Assembly (NCBI GenBank): GCA_050084985.1
Contig: JBITNC010000001.1
Span: 81,654,001-81,718,000, forward strand
Direction of reading: 5' to 3'
DNA length: 64,000 nt
Source: Nageia nagi
Taxonomy: Eukaryota > Pinophyta
In this document: positions 33,577 through 44,172 of the stretch, in pieces
Position numbering within the stretch: position 1 is the stretch's first letter
Layout: each line of letters opens with the position of its first letter
Position numbers and translations under genes: made by a program
Notes under the pieces: model-generated
Seen by the model: only the letters and a program-made list of their open reading frames with translations
Told to the model about the DNA's origin: nothing
The model's database searches: none

Positions 33577-34617
33577 TTGGTGAAGTTTCCCTCAAAGAGG
33601 GAATAAAGGTTGAATTCTTGTTTAATCCATATATATTGTAACTGCTTCCTTCTTAATAAAGTTGTTGAGCACTTTATTTTATCTATATATATTGATTATA
33701 CATTAGGTGACTATAAGTCATGGCTTGTCATCTTAGTGATGTATTATAATGCATCACAAATCAAAGCACATTATATGAGAGAGAAATTTCTTAATGAAAT
33801 AATTGTAGCTCCATTCATTTAACTTTGACTCTCTTGATTTATTCACTAGATTTCTTTAGAAACTATGTTGTGGACACTTTGAAAGTTTCTTACAGTTAGT
33901 GAAGTTATCCTCAAGAGGAAGTGAAGTTTGAATTCATATTTGTGATGATAACTTCATCCCTAGGAGGATATTTTTCTATATAGTGTTGATCTTAATGTAC
34001 ACATTTGTGGTTATTTTGCTCTATGTGAGGAACTCATGGTACATTTTTAGTTTTTGTTATCACTATGTGAGAAATCAATATATGCATTTTGGCACTATTT
34101 GGTTATCCATATGTGAGGGATTCATATGTGCATGTACTCTATTTTTTATTATGATCAACATATATTTTCTAATATATAGAAGGTGGCTATGAGTATTAGC
34201 TTGGCATCTTTGTGATGACTTATAGTGCATCATTGATTAATTTATGTATGGTATTACTTAGTTCATTTATCTTATGATTGATATGAATGTTTATATATGC
34301 ATATAAATGATCCTATTTATGATCTTATTATAGCTTGCAAGTTTTATCTTGAGAATGCAAGTTACTTATTTTAGGTAGGTAGGCTCATGGAGGCTCACAT
34401 GTCTACTTAATATTGATTGATGACACTTTATAGTGAAACTGGTTATGGTTAATGATTATATTGTAAACCATTTTGTTAAATGGTAAAGTAGTGAGTCTTA
34501 AATCAAAATCTTACTTAATTATCAAATATGTAAAAGTTATAATCTCTAATTATATCTCTATGGAGGAGAACTCTCTTTCTTCATCTATGCTTTATCCCAA
34601 CATTATAGCAAGGGGGA
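33577..34617 (+). repeat. Copia 3' untranslated region with internal duplication
   Basis: Two segments beginning GTGAAGTTTCCCTCAAAGAGG (33580) and GTGAAGTTATCCTCAAGAGG (33899), about 320 bp apart, each end in a GTGATG...TGCATCA block. The second also carries three ~45-50 bp units with TATGTGAG (near 34020, 34069 and 34113). The same layout appears inverted at 30470-31090, so it predates the two copies. Confidence 0.75.
33983..34192 (+). CDS. Small hydrophobic ORF in copia 3' untranslated region (69 codons)
   Basis: Plus-strand counterpart of 30465-30671. It shares MLILMYTFVV, YVRNSWYIF, YHYVRNQY, HFGTIWLSICEG and YFLIY, and differs at about 15 positions including a one-codon insertion near the end. 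Likely membrane-inserting if translated. Function unknown. Confidence 0.3.
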   Translation: MLILMYTFVVILLYVRNSWYIFSFCYHYVRNQYMHFGTIWLSICEGFICACTLFFIMINIYFLIYRRWL

Positions 34618-35085
34618 GTGTTAGAATGTAATAATATGTAATATTTCTCTTTAATGTAAATTCACTTAATGGTTAAAGTATCTTTAAATACCTTAAAGCA
34701 TTAAGGGAATAAATATGAAAAAATATTTAATCATACCCTTGGGTAAAAGAGAGGTTAAAGAGTGGGTTTCATCTTATAAATAGAGATGTACCCCACTCAT
34801 TGTAACACAATATTTGAAGAAGAGTTATGTTATAGGTTTAGGGTTTAGGAGGAGTAGGAAGAGTTATTGTAAGAGAGGTCCTTGAGAATAAGAATATCTT
34901 GGTTAGTGGATGTACTTCCAAGGAGGGAGGAACCACTTTATATCTTATATTCATTGTGAGATTGGCTTGTGTTATTATATTATTATGTTGATATTGTGAA
35001 TTGCATTATTGAGATCTTGGTAGTTTAGAGATTAATTTAGAAAGGGTTAATTTTATTAGGTATATGATTTTAGGATATATCATCT
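34608..35085 (+). repeat. Polypurine tract and 3' LTR of copia
   Basis: CAAGGGGGAG is followed by TGTTAGAATGTAATAATATG at 34618. A TATA-like TTATAAATAG lies at 34774-34783. The right end is uncertain; GGATATATCA near 35083 is a candidate. Confidence 0.7.
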
Positions 35086-35094
35086 ATAATTGAT

Positions 35095-36230
35095 CCTTAA
35101 ATGGATTCCTTCTTTGTTATCTTGAGATTTACAACCAACAAATTGCTATGTCGGATCATCATGATGGTATTTATGGTGGACACTTTAATAATATTATTAT
35201 CACTAAGTGCATTTTATGGATGGGTTATTACTCACCCACCATGGAGCATGACTATAATGAATATGTTAGGAAGTACATCAAGTGTTAACAACATGCTCAC
35301 CTTTAACATATCACATCTCAACCTCTTCATCCCATCTAGATCATGTGGTCTTTTGCCTAATGGGGCTTTGATCTTATTAGTTAGTTTGTGCCCCCCTCAT
35401 CTAGCAGTTATAAGTTAATTATTGCTACCACTGAGTACCTTACCAAGAGATCCAAGGTGATTCCTTTAGTATCTACTATCATTCCAAGATAATATCTTTC
35501 ATAAAGATCCATATCATATGTTGATTTGGTATTCCTACCATCCTTACTAATAATGATCCTAATTTCAAGAATCAACAAATGAGAAGAATATGCGATTAAT
35601 ATCATATAAAAAAATCATTCTCCATGCCTTATTACCATTAGGGTAATGGTCAAGTTAAAGTAACCAACAAGATGATTATCATTATTCTCAATAATATGGT
35701 TAATGAAAATCATCATAATTAGCATGAGTGTTTCCCATACATTTTATGGGAATATCACACTAGTATTTAGTTACCCAAAGGTGCTACTCCTTTATCCATC
35801 ATCTATGGTTTTGATTTCATCATGCCTCTTGAGCTTGATATCCCTTCCTTTTGTGTATCACTCAAGGACCTTATCCCTAATGATGAAACTTGCTAAACCT
35901 AGTTGGAACATCTTACTTTTCTTTATGAGAGGTGCATCAATGTGATTGAGCATTATAAGGTTTATAAAGAATACCTCAAGAGAGAATTCAAAAAGGAGGT
36001 CCAACCTCATGAGTTTCAATTAGGTGACCTTGTCCTAAAAGAGAATCAACAATAGTCTCATATCAAATTTCCTTGTAGGTAAAAGTTCATCCCTAATTGT
36101 CTAGACCCCTACATCATCAAGTGTAAGATTGGTTTGAGTATGTACCACCTTATGTATTTATAAGGATAAAGAAAACTTGAGTATATTAAAATCATAAATA
36201 TTCATCCATTTTATTCTTGACCTTTTTTTC
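35095..36230 (+). pseudogene. Ty3/gypsy (Tat-like) integrase
   Basis: Plus-strand frame gives a zinc domain (HDGIYGGHFNNII, GYYXPTMEHDYNEYVRKYIKCQQ), core start WGFDLIS with first Asp, KLIIATTEYLTKRSK, then ILTNNDPNFKN where the second Asp is Asn, and GNGQVKVTNK where the AAA at 35657-35659 replaces the catalytic Glu. C-terminal blocks: GATPLSIIYGFDFIMPLELDIPS and HEFQLGDLVLKENQQ. It begins abruptly next to the copia LTR; RT and gag are missing. Confidence 0.85.
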
Positions 36231-38400
36231 CCATCTTGTGTGTCCATCTTGTAATCTTTTATTTTGTGTTTCTTTACTCATGTCATCCTAATCACCTTCA
36301 TCTTCTCATCTATCCTGAGAGGGGGATGGTAACTTATGTGTATGTATTCATCCTCCTCTTGATCATTTTATCACTTTATGTCATTCACTTGTTTTTTTAT
36401 TTTTTATCATCCCATCATGAGTTGATACTTAAGCCTATCCCCCATTTGTGGTTATGCATTCATGGACACTTGGGATGGTATCAGAGTCACTCATATCCTA
36501 CCCATATTATGTCATGTCCTTCATCATTTATGTATTTATCATCATATTTCATCACTTGCATTGATCATGTTATTTGGTATCGACCTTGGTCCTACTCTAG
36601 GGTTGATCATTAGATATGATCTCTCAAATCCCCAATAGAATAGTATTGTACATGTCGAAAAGTCATTCCCTTATGTACCTATAGGATCCAAGATATTATT
36701 TTTATTTCTCATTTCATGTTGTATCACTAATATTGTTGTATATCCATACATGTCTCTTGTCATCTTATTTCATCCAAGGTTCCCTATGAGGACATAACCA
36801 CTTGGATCACAACTACTTTCAATTTCCTTTCATCATTCCCTTGGTTTTGACCATAGGTTGTGACTATCATGGTTTTTGAGGGATATCCTTATGTCATAGA
36901 TGACTTGGGATGTGTTTTGACATCCTTTGATACCATATTTATTGTCTTCTAATTTAACATTTTTATCATTTTTTCATCACTTATGTTTTAATGTATTATC
37001 ATTTGCATCACTCATGTTGTGATATTTAATCACTTTATTTATCATTGGTCTTTGTATTGATGGCTTTTATTTCATCCAGTTTATCTATTTTGATAATTGT
37101 TTTGTTTTCCCTAAGTTTCTACTTAGCCCTATATGGAACCTTGGTAATAATTCATACCAACATGGTCATTTCTCATTTGTTTTCTAAACTTAGTACTTTA
37201 TGGTCTTTTTATGTCATTTTGAGTCACCTAGTTTAGTTTTATCACATTTCAAAGTCATTTGCTAATGTTTCAAATTTTAGAATTGTAGGTCTTGAAATTC
37301 GACCCCCATGAAAATTAGTTATATAATTTGTATTTTTGAAGAATCAAATGAATTCCATTTTCAAATTCATCTTTTTTTATTTCTTTATCAATATACATGT
37401 GATCATCATGTCTAATTTTAATTCCATACCTTATCATTTGATATCTTTTCGAATGCCAAATCTAGGGCTACTTGGAATGGAACCCTTTCAATGACCATTG
37501 AAGGATGTCACACCTTGATAAGTTGACTTTAGTTTGAAATTCATACATTATTCAAATGGACTCCATTTTTTAATCTGTTTGATCCTCCACTTGAATCTAA
37601 CTACCTACAATCATATTATCCAATATATTTGAAATTTTGGAAAGGTGATTGCTTAATATCTTGCACTAAAATTCACCTTTTTCACTTTTATACTTTGTGA
37701 AATTTTGTTGAAATTTTATTTTGGGTTGCTATGTGATTTCACTTTTATGTCAAACAATGCACGTTTACTTTGTTATCATTATGTAACATGTCATGTAGTC
37801 TTTTCTCATCTAGTTAAATTATTTATTTATTGTGGCTTGTCATATACCTTTTTATTTTCTCCATCATGCATTTTGTCTAATATTATGTTGTTCATGATTG
37901 TTTATTTTAGTCCAATTTTGTTAGTGGTTATGGCTCATGGTAGTTTAGTGATGTTTGTAATTCATTTATCTGTGGTCCATTTTTCCTTATTGGTCACATT
38001 ATCATTATTTTTCATTCCTTTTACCATATAATTTTGTTACCCTTTTTCTCATTAATATCTTATGTGTTATCATTGCTTTGATTGTCATATTTTTATCATT
38101 TTTATCCTTTTACTTGGTGTTCATTTTAGGCATCTTCATTTTTTTCCATTGTATGTGTTCATTTTATCACTTAAGCATTATTTCTTATTCATTGTTCCTA
38201 ATTTTGTGTATTTATTATGTGCTTATTGCATATTGATACATTTATGTGATTTAGTCATCATGTATTTATATAATCATTTATTTTGTATTTAGGTGTTTGA
38301 TACCTAAATACACATGTTATTAATTTTATTTTGTTACTTATATGTGTTTTATACAAATATTTCATTATTTGTATGTCACACATGTAATTGCATTATCCAT
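36231..38400 (+). other. Pyrimidine-rich non-coding tail with PPT- and PBS-like motifs
   Basis: About 2.2 kb rich in T, TCAT and ATTTTATCATT motifs on the plus strand. Long hydrophobic ORFs here are an effect of the T-richness. At 36316-36328 GAGAGGGGGATGG resembles a polypurine tract plus LTR start. At 36476-36487 TGGTATCAGAGT matches the initiator tRNA-Met primer site almost exactly. The two lie too close to bound a normal LTR. Confidence 0.5.
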
Positions 38401-38760
38401 CCACACCTATACGTAAGCTAGAACATACATTGTCACTAAGTATCATAGCATGTGTATTACCAAGTATCAATGCATAACATAGTATCACATCATATCATAC
38501 AACATCAAATCACATAGACATACACATAAGTCCATAAGCATAAGCACATCATCATAGCTATAAACACAAGTTTCCATACATAAGTCCATACACAAGAGTC
38601 TATAACCATAAGAATATCATCATAAAAATCATATATAACATCATAACATTATACATATGTCCTCCATAGCATATCATAAATCAAATATCATACATCCATG
38701 GTCAAAAATACATCACATAGTCTTAGGGCATATACATATCTCATACAAAATCATGTCCAT
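38401..38760 (+). repeat. CATA-rich low-complexity tract
   Basis: Dense CATA, CACATA and ATCATA words with little else, for example repeated CATAAGTCCATA and ATCATCATA. No coding potential. Confidence 0.75.
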
Positions 38761-38779
38761 TAATGCTTGGAAAAACTAG

Positions 38780-40850
38780 TGTCAAAACTATTTCCACCCA
38801 TCTCAAACCCTAAGTCATGTTAGTCATGACCATATCTAGGGGGAGTGGGCATCTTCCCTGATCTCTCCATCACTTTTGATGGGTCTCCTATCTCACCTTA
38901 GCCACTTGGCACCTAAGGTACTTTGAATGTATCATCTTATTTCCCTACCTAAGTAGACCTATTATTGCTATATCTCCTCATGTTTTGTGTAGTCATCATG
39001 GTATGGGTGCACCTTTGGCTCCATGACTAGCTACACCCACCTGATATAGGCTCCACTGGAATGAACCTTGCACTTACCAACTTCTCATTGAAAGTAATGG
39101 TCCTAGTAGCCTCCTTCTACCATAACTCCTACATGGTCTGATGCTGCTAGGGTGATGCCATCATCCCCTCATTCTATGTCTCAATATCCACTAGTATCCC
39201 TATTGCAACATCCTTTATCTACAAGACTACCTTTATCCATGAGATTTGTATCCTCAAAGTTATTATGAGGAGATATGCTTATCACCTGCCCTCTACCTAT
39301 GTAGTCTACAAATGTACTCACAATCTATCCAACTACACCAATAGTGTATATATTTGGTACACTATTTTATCCCTCTCAATTGCCATCATCCCTCTTTATA
39401 ATAGGGCCACATCCCTCTCCCTTTATGCTCGGTCTTACTCTACCAAAATTTACACATCATGTGCCTCCTAGTGGGTATCAAAGGTGTCTAACATTGCATC
39501 AAACTCTAAAGAATCAATTTCCATCCCTATAATGTTGACCAAGGGCTCTTCCTCCCCTATTTACCCTCATGTTATTGAGAGTGCTCCTTCTTTAGGTGCT
39601 CCTACAACTAGTTTGCTTAGTGTACCTATTGTTGCTCCCCTAGTTGTATCCCTATTGGCACCACTAGTAATGGTGCTTGTAGCACTATGCCTATCACCAA
39701 CTACTTACATTGGGGTATCCATCACCTATCATAATTTATATTTATGCAAGCATCTTCCACATCTATGATCACCATAGGAGCATCAAGGGAAGCATCTAGT
39801 TCAATATAATACCTTCATGATAAGTCCAACTAAGCCTCTATCCATCGATAGAGCTAGGGCTCTAGTGGGACATCCTACAAGATCTAATGTTATTTCATAA
39901 CTCTCTCAAATTAGGATATCTCTACATATTTAAAAAACTTCCTATGCACCTCATGGGATCAATGCACATGTGCCAACTACTTAGCATCCTTTTCCCATAC
40001 TAGGCCTCCTCTCCAATGTTTGTAAATAACAAATTTTTCTTATAAACTAGCCCACATGTTGTAGTGCCAAGTATACATACCCTCATATGGTCACCTCTTA
40101 GGAAAATCATGGTCTTTAGCCTATCAAAATGAAAAGGGTAGCTCTCTCCTAATCATGGGTGCCCCGGGTCCACATATACAAGGTTATGGATATCAAATAA
40201 TAAGTTATGGGTTGCACCACCTACACATGTTTCCATGCCTAAATATATATCAATAAGGCACCAAAGATGCCAACTCTACCTCATTATAGATCAACAAGCT
40301 ACCTATAAGTCTACTAGAGAATGGATTATGCCCATGCATACACCTTACCCTCCTCCATAATCCTCTTGATAATGTCTAATAGGTTATAGGGGATCCTAGT
40401 ATTGCTCATGTCTATTAGTAGGAAGCTTCAAATAATGGTCATCCTTATTGTCTCTTGACGGTTGATCCACCCTTGCTCATAAGCCCATGCATAGTGTACA
40501 TCACTATGGCTGGTGTTGATATCCTACTACACCTTCCTGAACATCCTCACTATAATCTAGCTCCATGATGTCATCATTTTCATCAACTCCCCCTCCACTA
40601 GCAAATGAAATATCTTATACATATCCTCCAATGTGATAGTCATTTCCCTAGTGGGGAATTGAAAGGTGTTATGCTAGGCATCCCAAAACTCCACCAATGT
40701 ATACACATATGCCTAGTATATAATCATGATCCTCAACCTCACTATGCCCACCAACCCAATCACCTCTAGCTAGATCTAATCATCCTCATCCAAATCCTTG
40801 TGCAGCTCATGGAACACTAGCCTAAATTTGTGTTAGGTTTTTACCTAAGA
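38780..40850 (-). pseudogene. Plant mobile domain (PMD) gene, antisense to the retroelement
   Basis: Minus-strand translation near 40560-40720 gives LVEFWDAXHNTFQFPTREMT, then ITLEDMYKIFHLLVEGEL, the core of the plant mobile domain (aminotransferase-like family). It continues with HYAWAYEQGW and a region toward 39300-39500 with ERDVALLXRGMMAIERDKIV, a possible coiled coil. Many stops. It lies downstream of the plus-strand integrase and upstream of an LTR start, so it fits an antisense additional ORF of a Tat-like element. The same arrangement recurs at 57050-58870. Confidence 0.7.
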
Positions 40851-41958
40851 CCAATTTAGACTATTTTGTGTTAGTTAGTCCTCTTTGTGCAAGTCAATAT
40901 CTCTATTTTGCTAAGTTAGTCCTCTCAATTTTAAGTTAGCCTTTGATTTACTCTCTAATCTATGTTATCATAACTTGTTTGTCCCAAGTGTGTCATTATT
41001 TAAGTCTTGTATCATGTTTGTGTCATTTCTTGTATGTCCCTTGTCATTTTTTTTCTATTTCTAACCATTTTCCATAACCAATCTATAGTAGTTCAGCTAG
41101 ATCAGACTAACCCATCCCTTGCATATTAGCTAGCAAACTTGTTGAGTGATTGACTGGTCAATTGGTCAAGTTTCTATCTTGTTATTCATGCCCTAGTTGA
41201 TAGAGTGCCAACTAGCCCTTAAATTGAGATTGGTCTGATCCCCAATGGCTAATAGGGTTGAAGTTATGATAGAAAAACCCACAACCCACCCATCAAAACT
41301 TACAAAATTTCACAAAAATGAGCCCTAAAATCACATTCTAATTTAGTATACTTCTCTTAGATACTTCTATGCTCATTTTAATTTCTAGTTTGTTAAGTTT
41401 GGTCTATTGTCTTTCTCTTAATTTAATGCCCTAGGTTTTTGGTATTTCCTATGGTCTAGTTTATTTTTAGCCTTTTTTAATCATAAAAAATGAAAAAAAA
41501 TTGTATTTTATCCATTAAACCTACTATTCTCTACCTATCTATAGTTTTAAAATTTTAAATGGTCAAGTTTGTGGCTACTTACCCACTTGTGTGGGAGGTC
41601 ACTCCCTCCTCCTAGTGGGTTGCATGGTGGGTCCTATCCACTACCTATTACAATTGCCATATCCCTCATTCAACCTTGATCAATATCAAGCTCATGGAAA
41701 TGGAAGGGTCTCACTTAGTTAGATCTCCATTCTCATGAAGGAAAGTGTGCAAAATGAAAAACCAAGTTAATATTTTTATTTTATTACCCCCAGATTTTAG
41801 TCATCCTATCGGCTAGTACTAATCAGTCTACAACTTACTGATTAGATATTTTTGTATCATTTTCACCTATTCTTGATCAATTTCCTTCAACCTTATTACT
41901 CATTAATTATTAAGATACTTGTGCCCCTTTCCTGGGACCCCATACCATCTTTTTGCTT
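40851..41958. other. Non-coding stretch before LTR start
   Basis: No ORF or domain recognised on either strand. It contains short recurring TTAG-CCTCTC segments (near 40880 and 40915) and lies between the PMD start region and a polypurine tract, so it is probably untranslated element sequence. Confidence 0.4.
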
Positions 41959-42246
41959 AAGGGGGATGTAACAACTCACCTTTATAATAATCTCGATTAT
42001 GCTACCCTTTCATGTACCCCAATAGGTGAGACCAATTTTTTTGCAAAATTAACATGTTCCTTTTATTTTGATCACTTGAGTATACATATCATTTATCACT
42101 CAGCATGGTGCTTTTATTTAGGCATCGCATGCTTGCATTCTATCATCCAAAAATTGGTAGGTCTACATGCCTACACTTTATCATTTAGATACAACTATAT
42201 CACTATCATTTACCCTTTGACTGTTGGGGCAAAGAAGAATTATTTT
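41957..42246 (+). repeat. Polypurine tract and LTR start, interrupted
   Basis: CTTAAGGGGGA ends at 41966 and TGTAACAACTCACC begins an LTR-like sequence at 41967. About 280 bp later the copia element at 42247 begins. The LTR may resume at 47490, but I could not show this or find a target duplication. Confidence 0.55.
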
Positions 42247-42702
42247 TAAAGACATTAAATATATCAAGACAACTTGAAACATCAACATTGTGTAAAATTT
42301 ATGTTCTTTATGTCGAGTGTTTTCTCTATGTCTACAGACCAATACATTACAAATTGATTATTCCATCCCATGATCAGCCCATTGATTAGTTCCAACCAAC
42401 CTTCCAGTTAGCTAGTAGCATTTCTTGCATGTTTCATTTTTTATTGTTCTATCATTTCAATTCATCTTCTTGGTTTGTTCTAGCTTGTAAGATAAAGGGT
42501 AAAGCTTACGTATGATCTCTATTATGTACTATGATATGATTCCAAGTTGTAATATGGTGTGCATGTGTGAAATTCATTCTCATTAAAGATTTATGTGTTA
42601 TGCAAATTTTCAAAGTTCCATTGTTGAGTGTGTTTCACAATTTGAGTTTTAGATTTGAATTGTTGTGCAATTAACTTAAATAAAACTTGGTAAATAACTT
42701 CA
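42247..42702 (+). repeat. 5' LTR of copia element
   Basis: About 456 bp. It aligns with 47030-47489 through landmarks such as AGTTCCAACCAACC, CCAAGTTGTAATATGGTGTG, TGTGAAATTCATTCTCA and CATTGTTGAGTGTGTTTCAC. The expected TG start reads TA, and it ends TTCA. Confidence 0.85.
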
Positions 42703-42704
42703 TT

Positions 42705-42716
42705 TGGTATCAAAGT
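42705..42716 (+). other. Primer binding site, initiator tRNA-Met type
   Basis: TGGTATCAAAGT two bases after the LTR end, 10 of 12 matches to TGGTATCAGAGC. Confidence 0.8.
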
Positions 42717-42730
42717 AGAGTTGGATCAGT

Positions 42731-43735
42731 TTGGATTCAAGAAGATTATCTAGAAGAAGAAGAGAAGATATAGCAAGCAACTCAAATTCAATCACCATTC
42801 TAGAATTTGATGAAAGTGAATATGAGTATTGGAGTTTTTGTATGAATACTCTCCTAAAGGGAAAAGGGTACTGGGATACTGAGAAGCTAGCTATAATGAT
42901 CCTACATATTAGAGTGCCTTGAGTGTAGAGGCAAAGAAAGAAGTAAAGGAGAATGAGAGATAAAAATCCATGGCTCTATCCTTCATCCAATAAGCTTTGG
43001 ATAAGAGCATCTTCCCCCAAATATCAAATTATTTCTTAGCCCAAGAAGCATGGGTAGTATTGAGAGAAGGCTACCAAGGGAGCCTCAAAGTGAAAGAAGT
43101 AAAACTCTTGACATTGAGAAGGGAGTTTGAGAACATGAAGTAGGAAGAGAAGAAAACTGCTAGCAATTATTAGGTGAGAGTGAAATCCATAGTCAATAAA
43201 ATGGCCACTCTTGGAGAGAATATAAATAAGGAGTTTATCATTAAGAATGTTTTAAGAACCTTGATAGAGAAATTTGATCATGCTGCACTCATTCATGAAG
43301 AAATAAAAGACCTCTCTACCATTGAAATTGATAATTTAATTGGCTCTCTTACATCACATTAAGAGAGAATGGCAAAAAGAATAAGAGCAAAAACAAGCAA
43401 CAATGATGAGAAATCTTTCTCCATAAAGGAGAATGAAGGACAAGGAAGAGGAAAAGGTAGAGGTGCAAGAGAAAGAGGCAGATTTGAAAGAGGAGGTGGA
43501 AGAGGATCCTTTGGAAGAGTAAGAGGAAGAGAGTAAAACATAAAAAATGAACTAGCATCATCATTAAGGGGGAGACACTCCAAAACAAGAGAAAATATAT
43601 GTAAATATAAAATAAATATGCAATGCTATTATTGTAATAAGTTTTTCCATCTTAATTATGAATGCAAAATGAAGCAAGCACGTGAAATAAAAGTAGCAAA
43701 TTATGGAGAAGAAGAGCATGGATATGGTGAAGAAT
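42731..43735 (+). pseudogene. Copia gag with zinc knuckle
   Basis: The 42731 start opens MDSRRLSRRRREDIASNSNS, then ESEYEYWSFCMNTLLKGKGYW, typical of the copia gag start. The 43174-43362 frame gives KMATLGENINKEFIIKNVLRTL and FDHAALIHEE. An Arg/Gly-rich stretch (GRGKGRGARERGRFERGGG, near 43445-43510) precedes an intact CCHC knuckle, CYYCNKFFHLNYECKMK, at about 43620-43675. Several stops. Confidence 0.85.
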
Positions 43736-43739
43736 AATT

Positions 43740-44172
43740 GTTCCTATCAATGATATATTCTTAAAAACTTGAAGATGAGACTTGGCTATTGGATATTGGG
43801 TGCTCAAATCACATGATCAATGAAAAATACCTGCTCTAATCAATTGATTACTCCTACAAATCCAGTGTGAGATTGGAAGATGATAAGAGATTGGAGATTG
43901 TTAGAAAAGGAGAGATACAAGTTCCAATAAATAAGGGAATCATGAACATAAAGAACATTTACTACACTCTAAATTCAAAACAAAGTTTATTAAGTATTGT
44001 CCAAATGCTAGAAAAGAATTATAAATTGGTTTTTGAAGATAAAATGTGTAAGATCTATGATAAGAATCATGGTGAAAGGCTTGTGACTACTGTTCATATG
44101 ATTGAAAATAAACTCTTTACTATTAAATTTCTTAAGATAGATAGAGATTATTTTTTTGTTGGGATTGAATAA
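43740..44172 (+). pseudogene. Copia protease
   Basis: The frame begins WLLDIGCSNHMINEKY with Ile replacing the Thr/Ser of the D-[ST]-G loop, then the open 43867-44172 stretch with KGEIQVPINKGIMNIKNIYY, SKQSLLSIVQMLEKNYKLVF, which leads to the pre-integrase region. Confidence 0.8.

Larger units (their letters stand above)
31563..35085 (+). mobile_element. Copia retrotransposon, 5' truncated
   Basis: Starts inside the integrase and continues through RT, RNase H, a ~1 kb 3' untranslated region with internal duplications, polypurine tract and 3' LTR. gag, protease and the integrase core are absent. Frames are full of stops. Confidence 0.9.

Noticed and set aside
36236-38292. Several plus-strand ORFs of 63 to 125 codons encoding hydrophobic peptides
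   Set aside because: They arise from T-rich sequence lacking stops; no conserved motif, start context or homologue is recognisable.
43349-43588. Minus-strand Leu/Phe-rich ORFs of 74 and 79 codons
   Set aside because: They are shadows of the Arg/Gly-rich part of copia gag on the plus strand.
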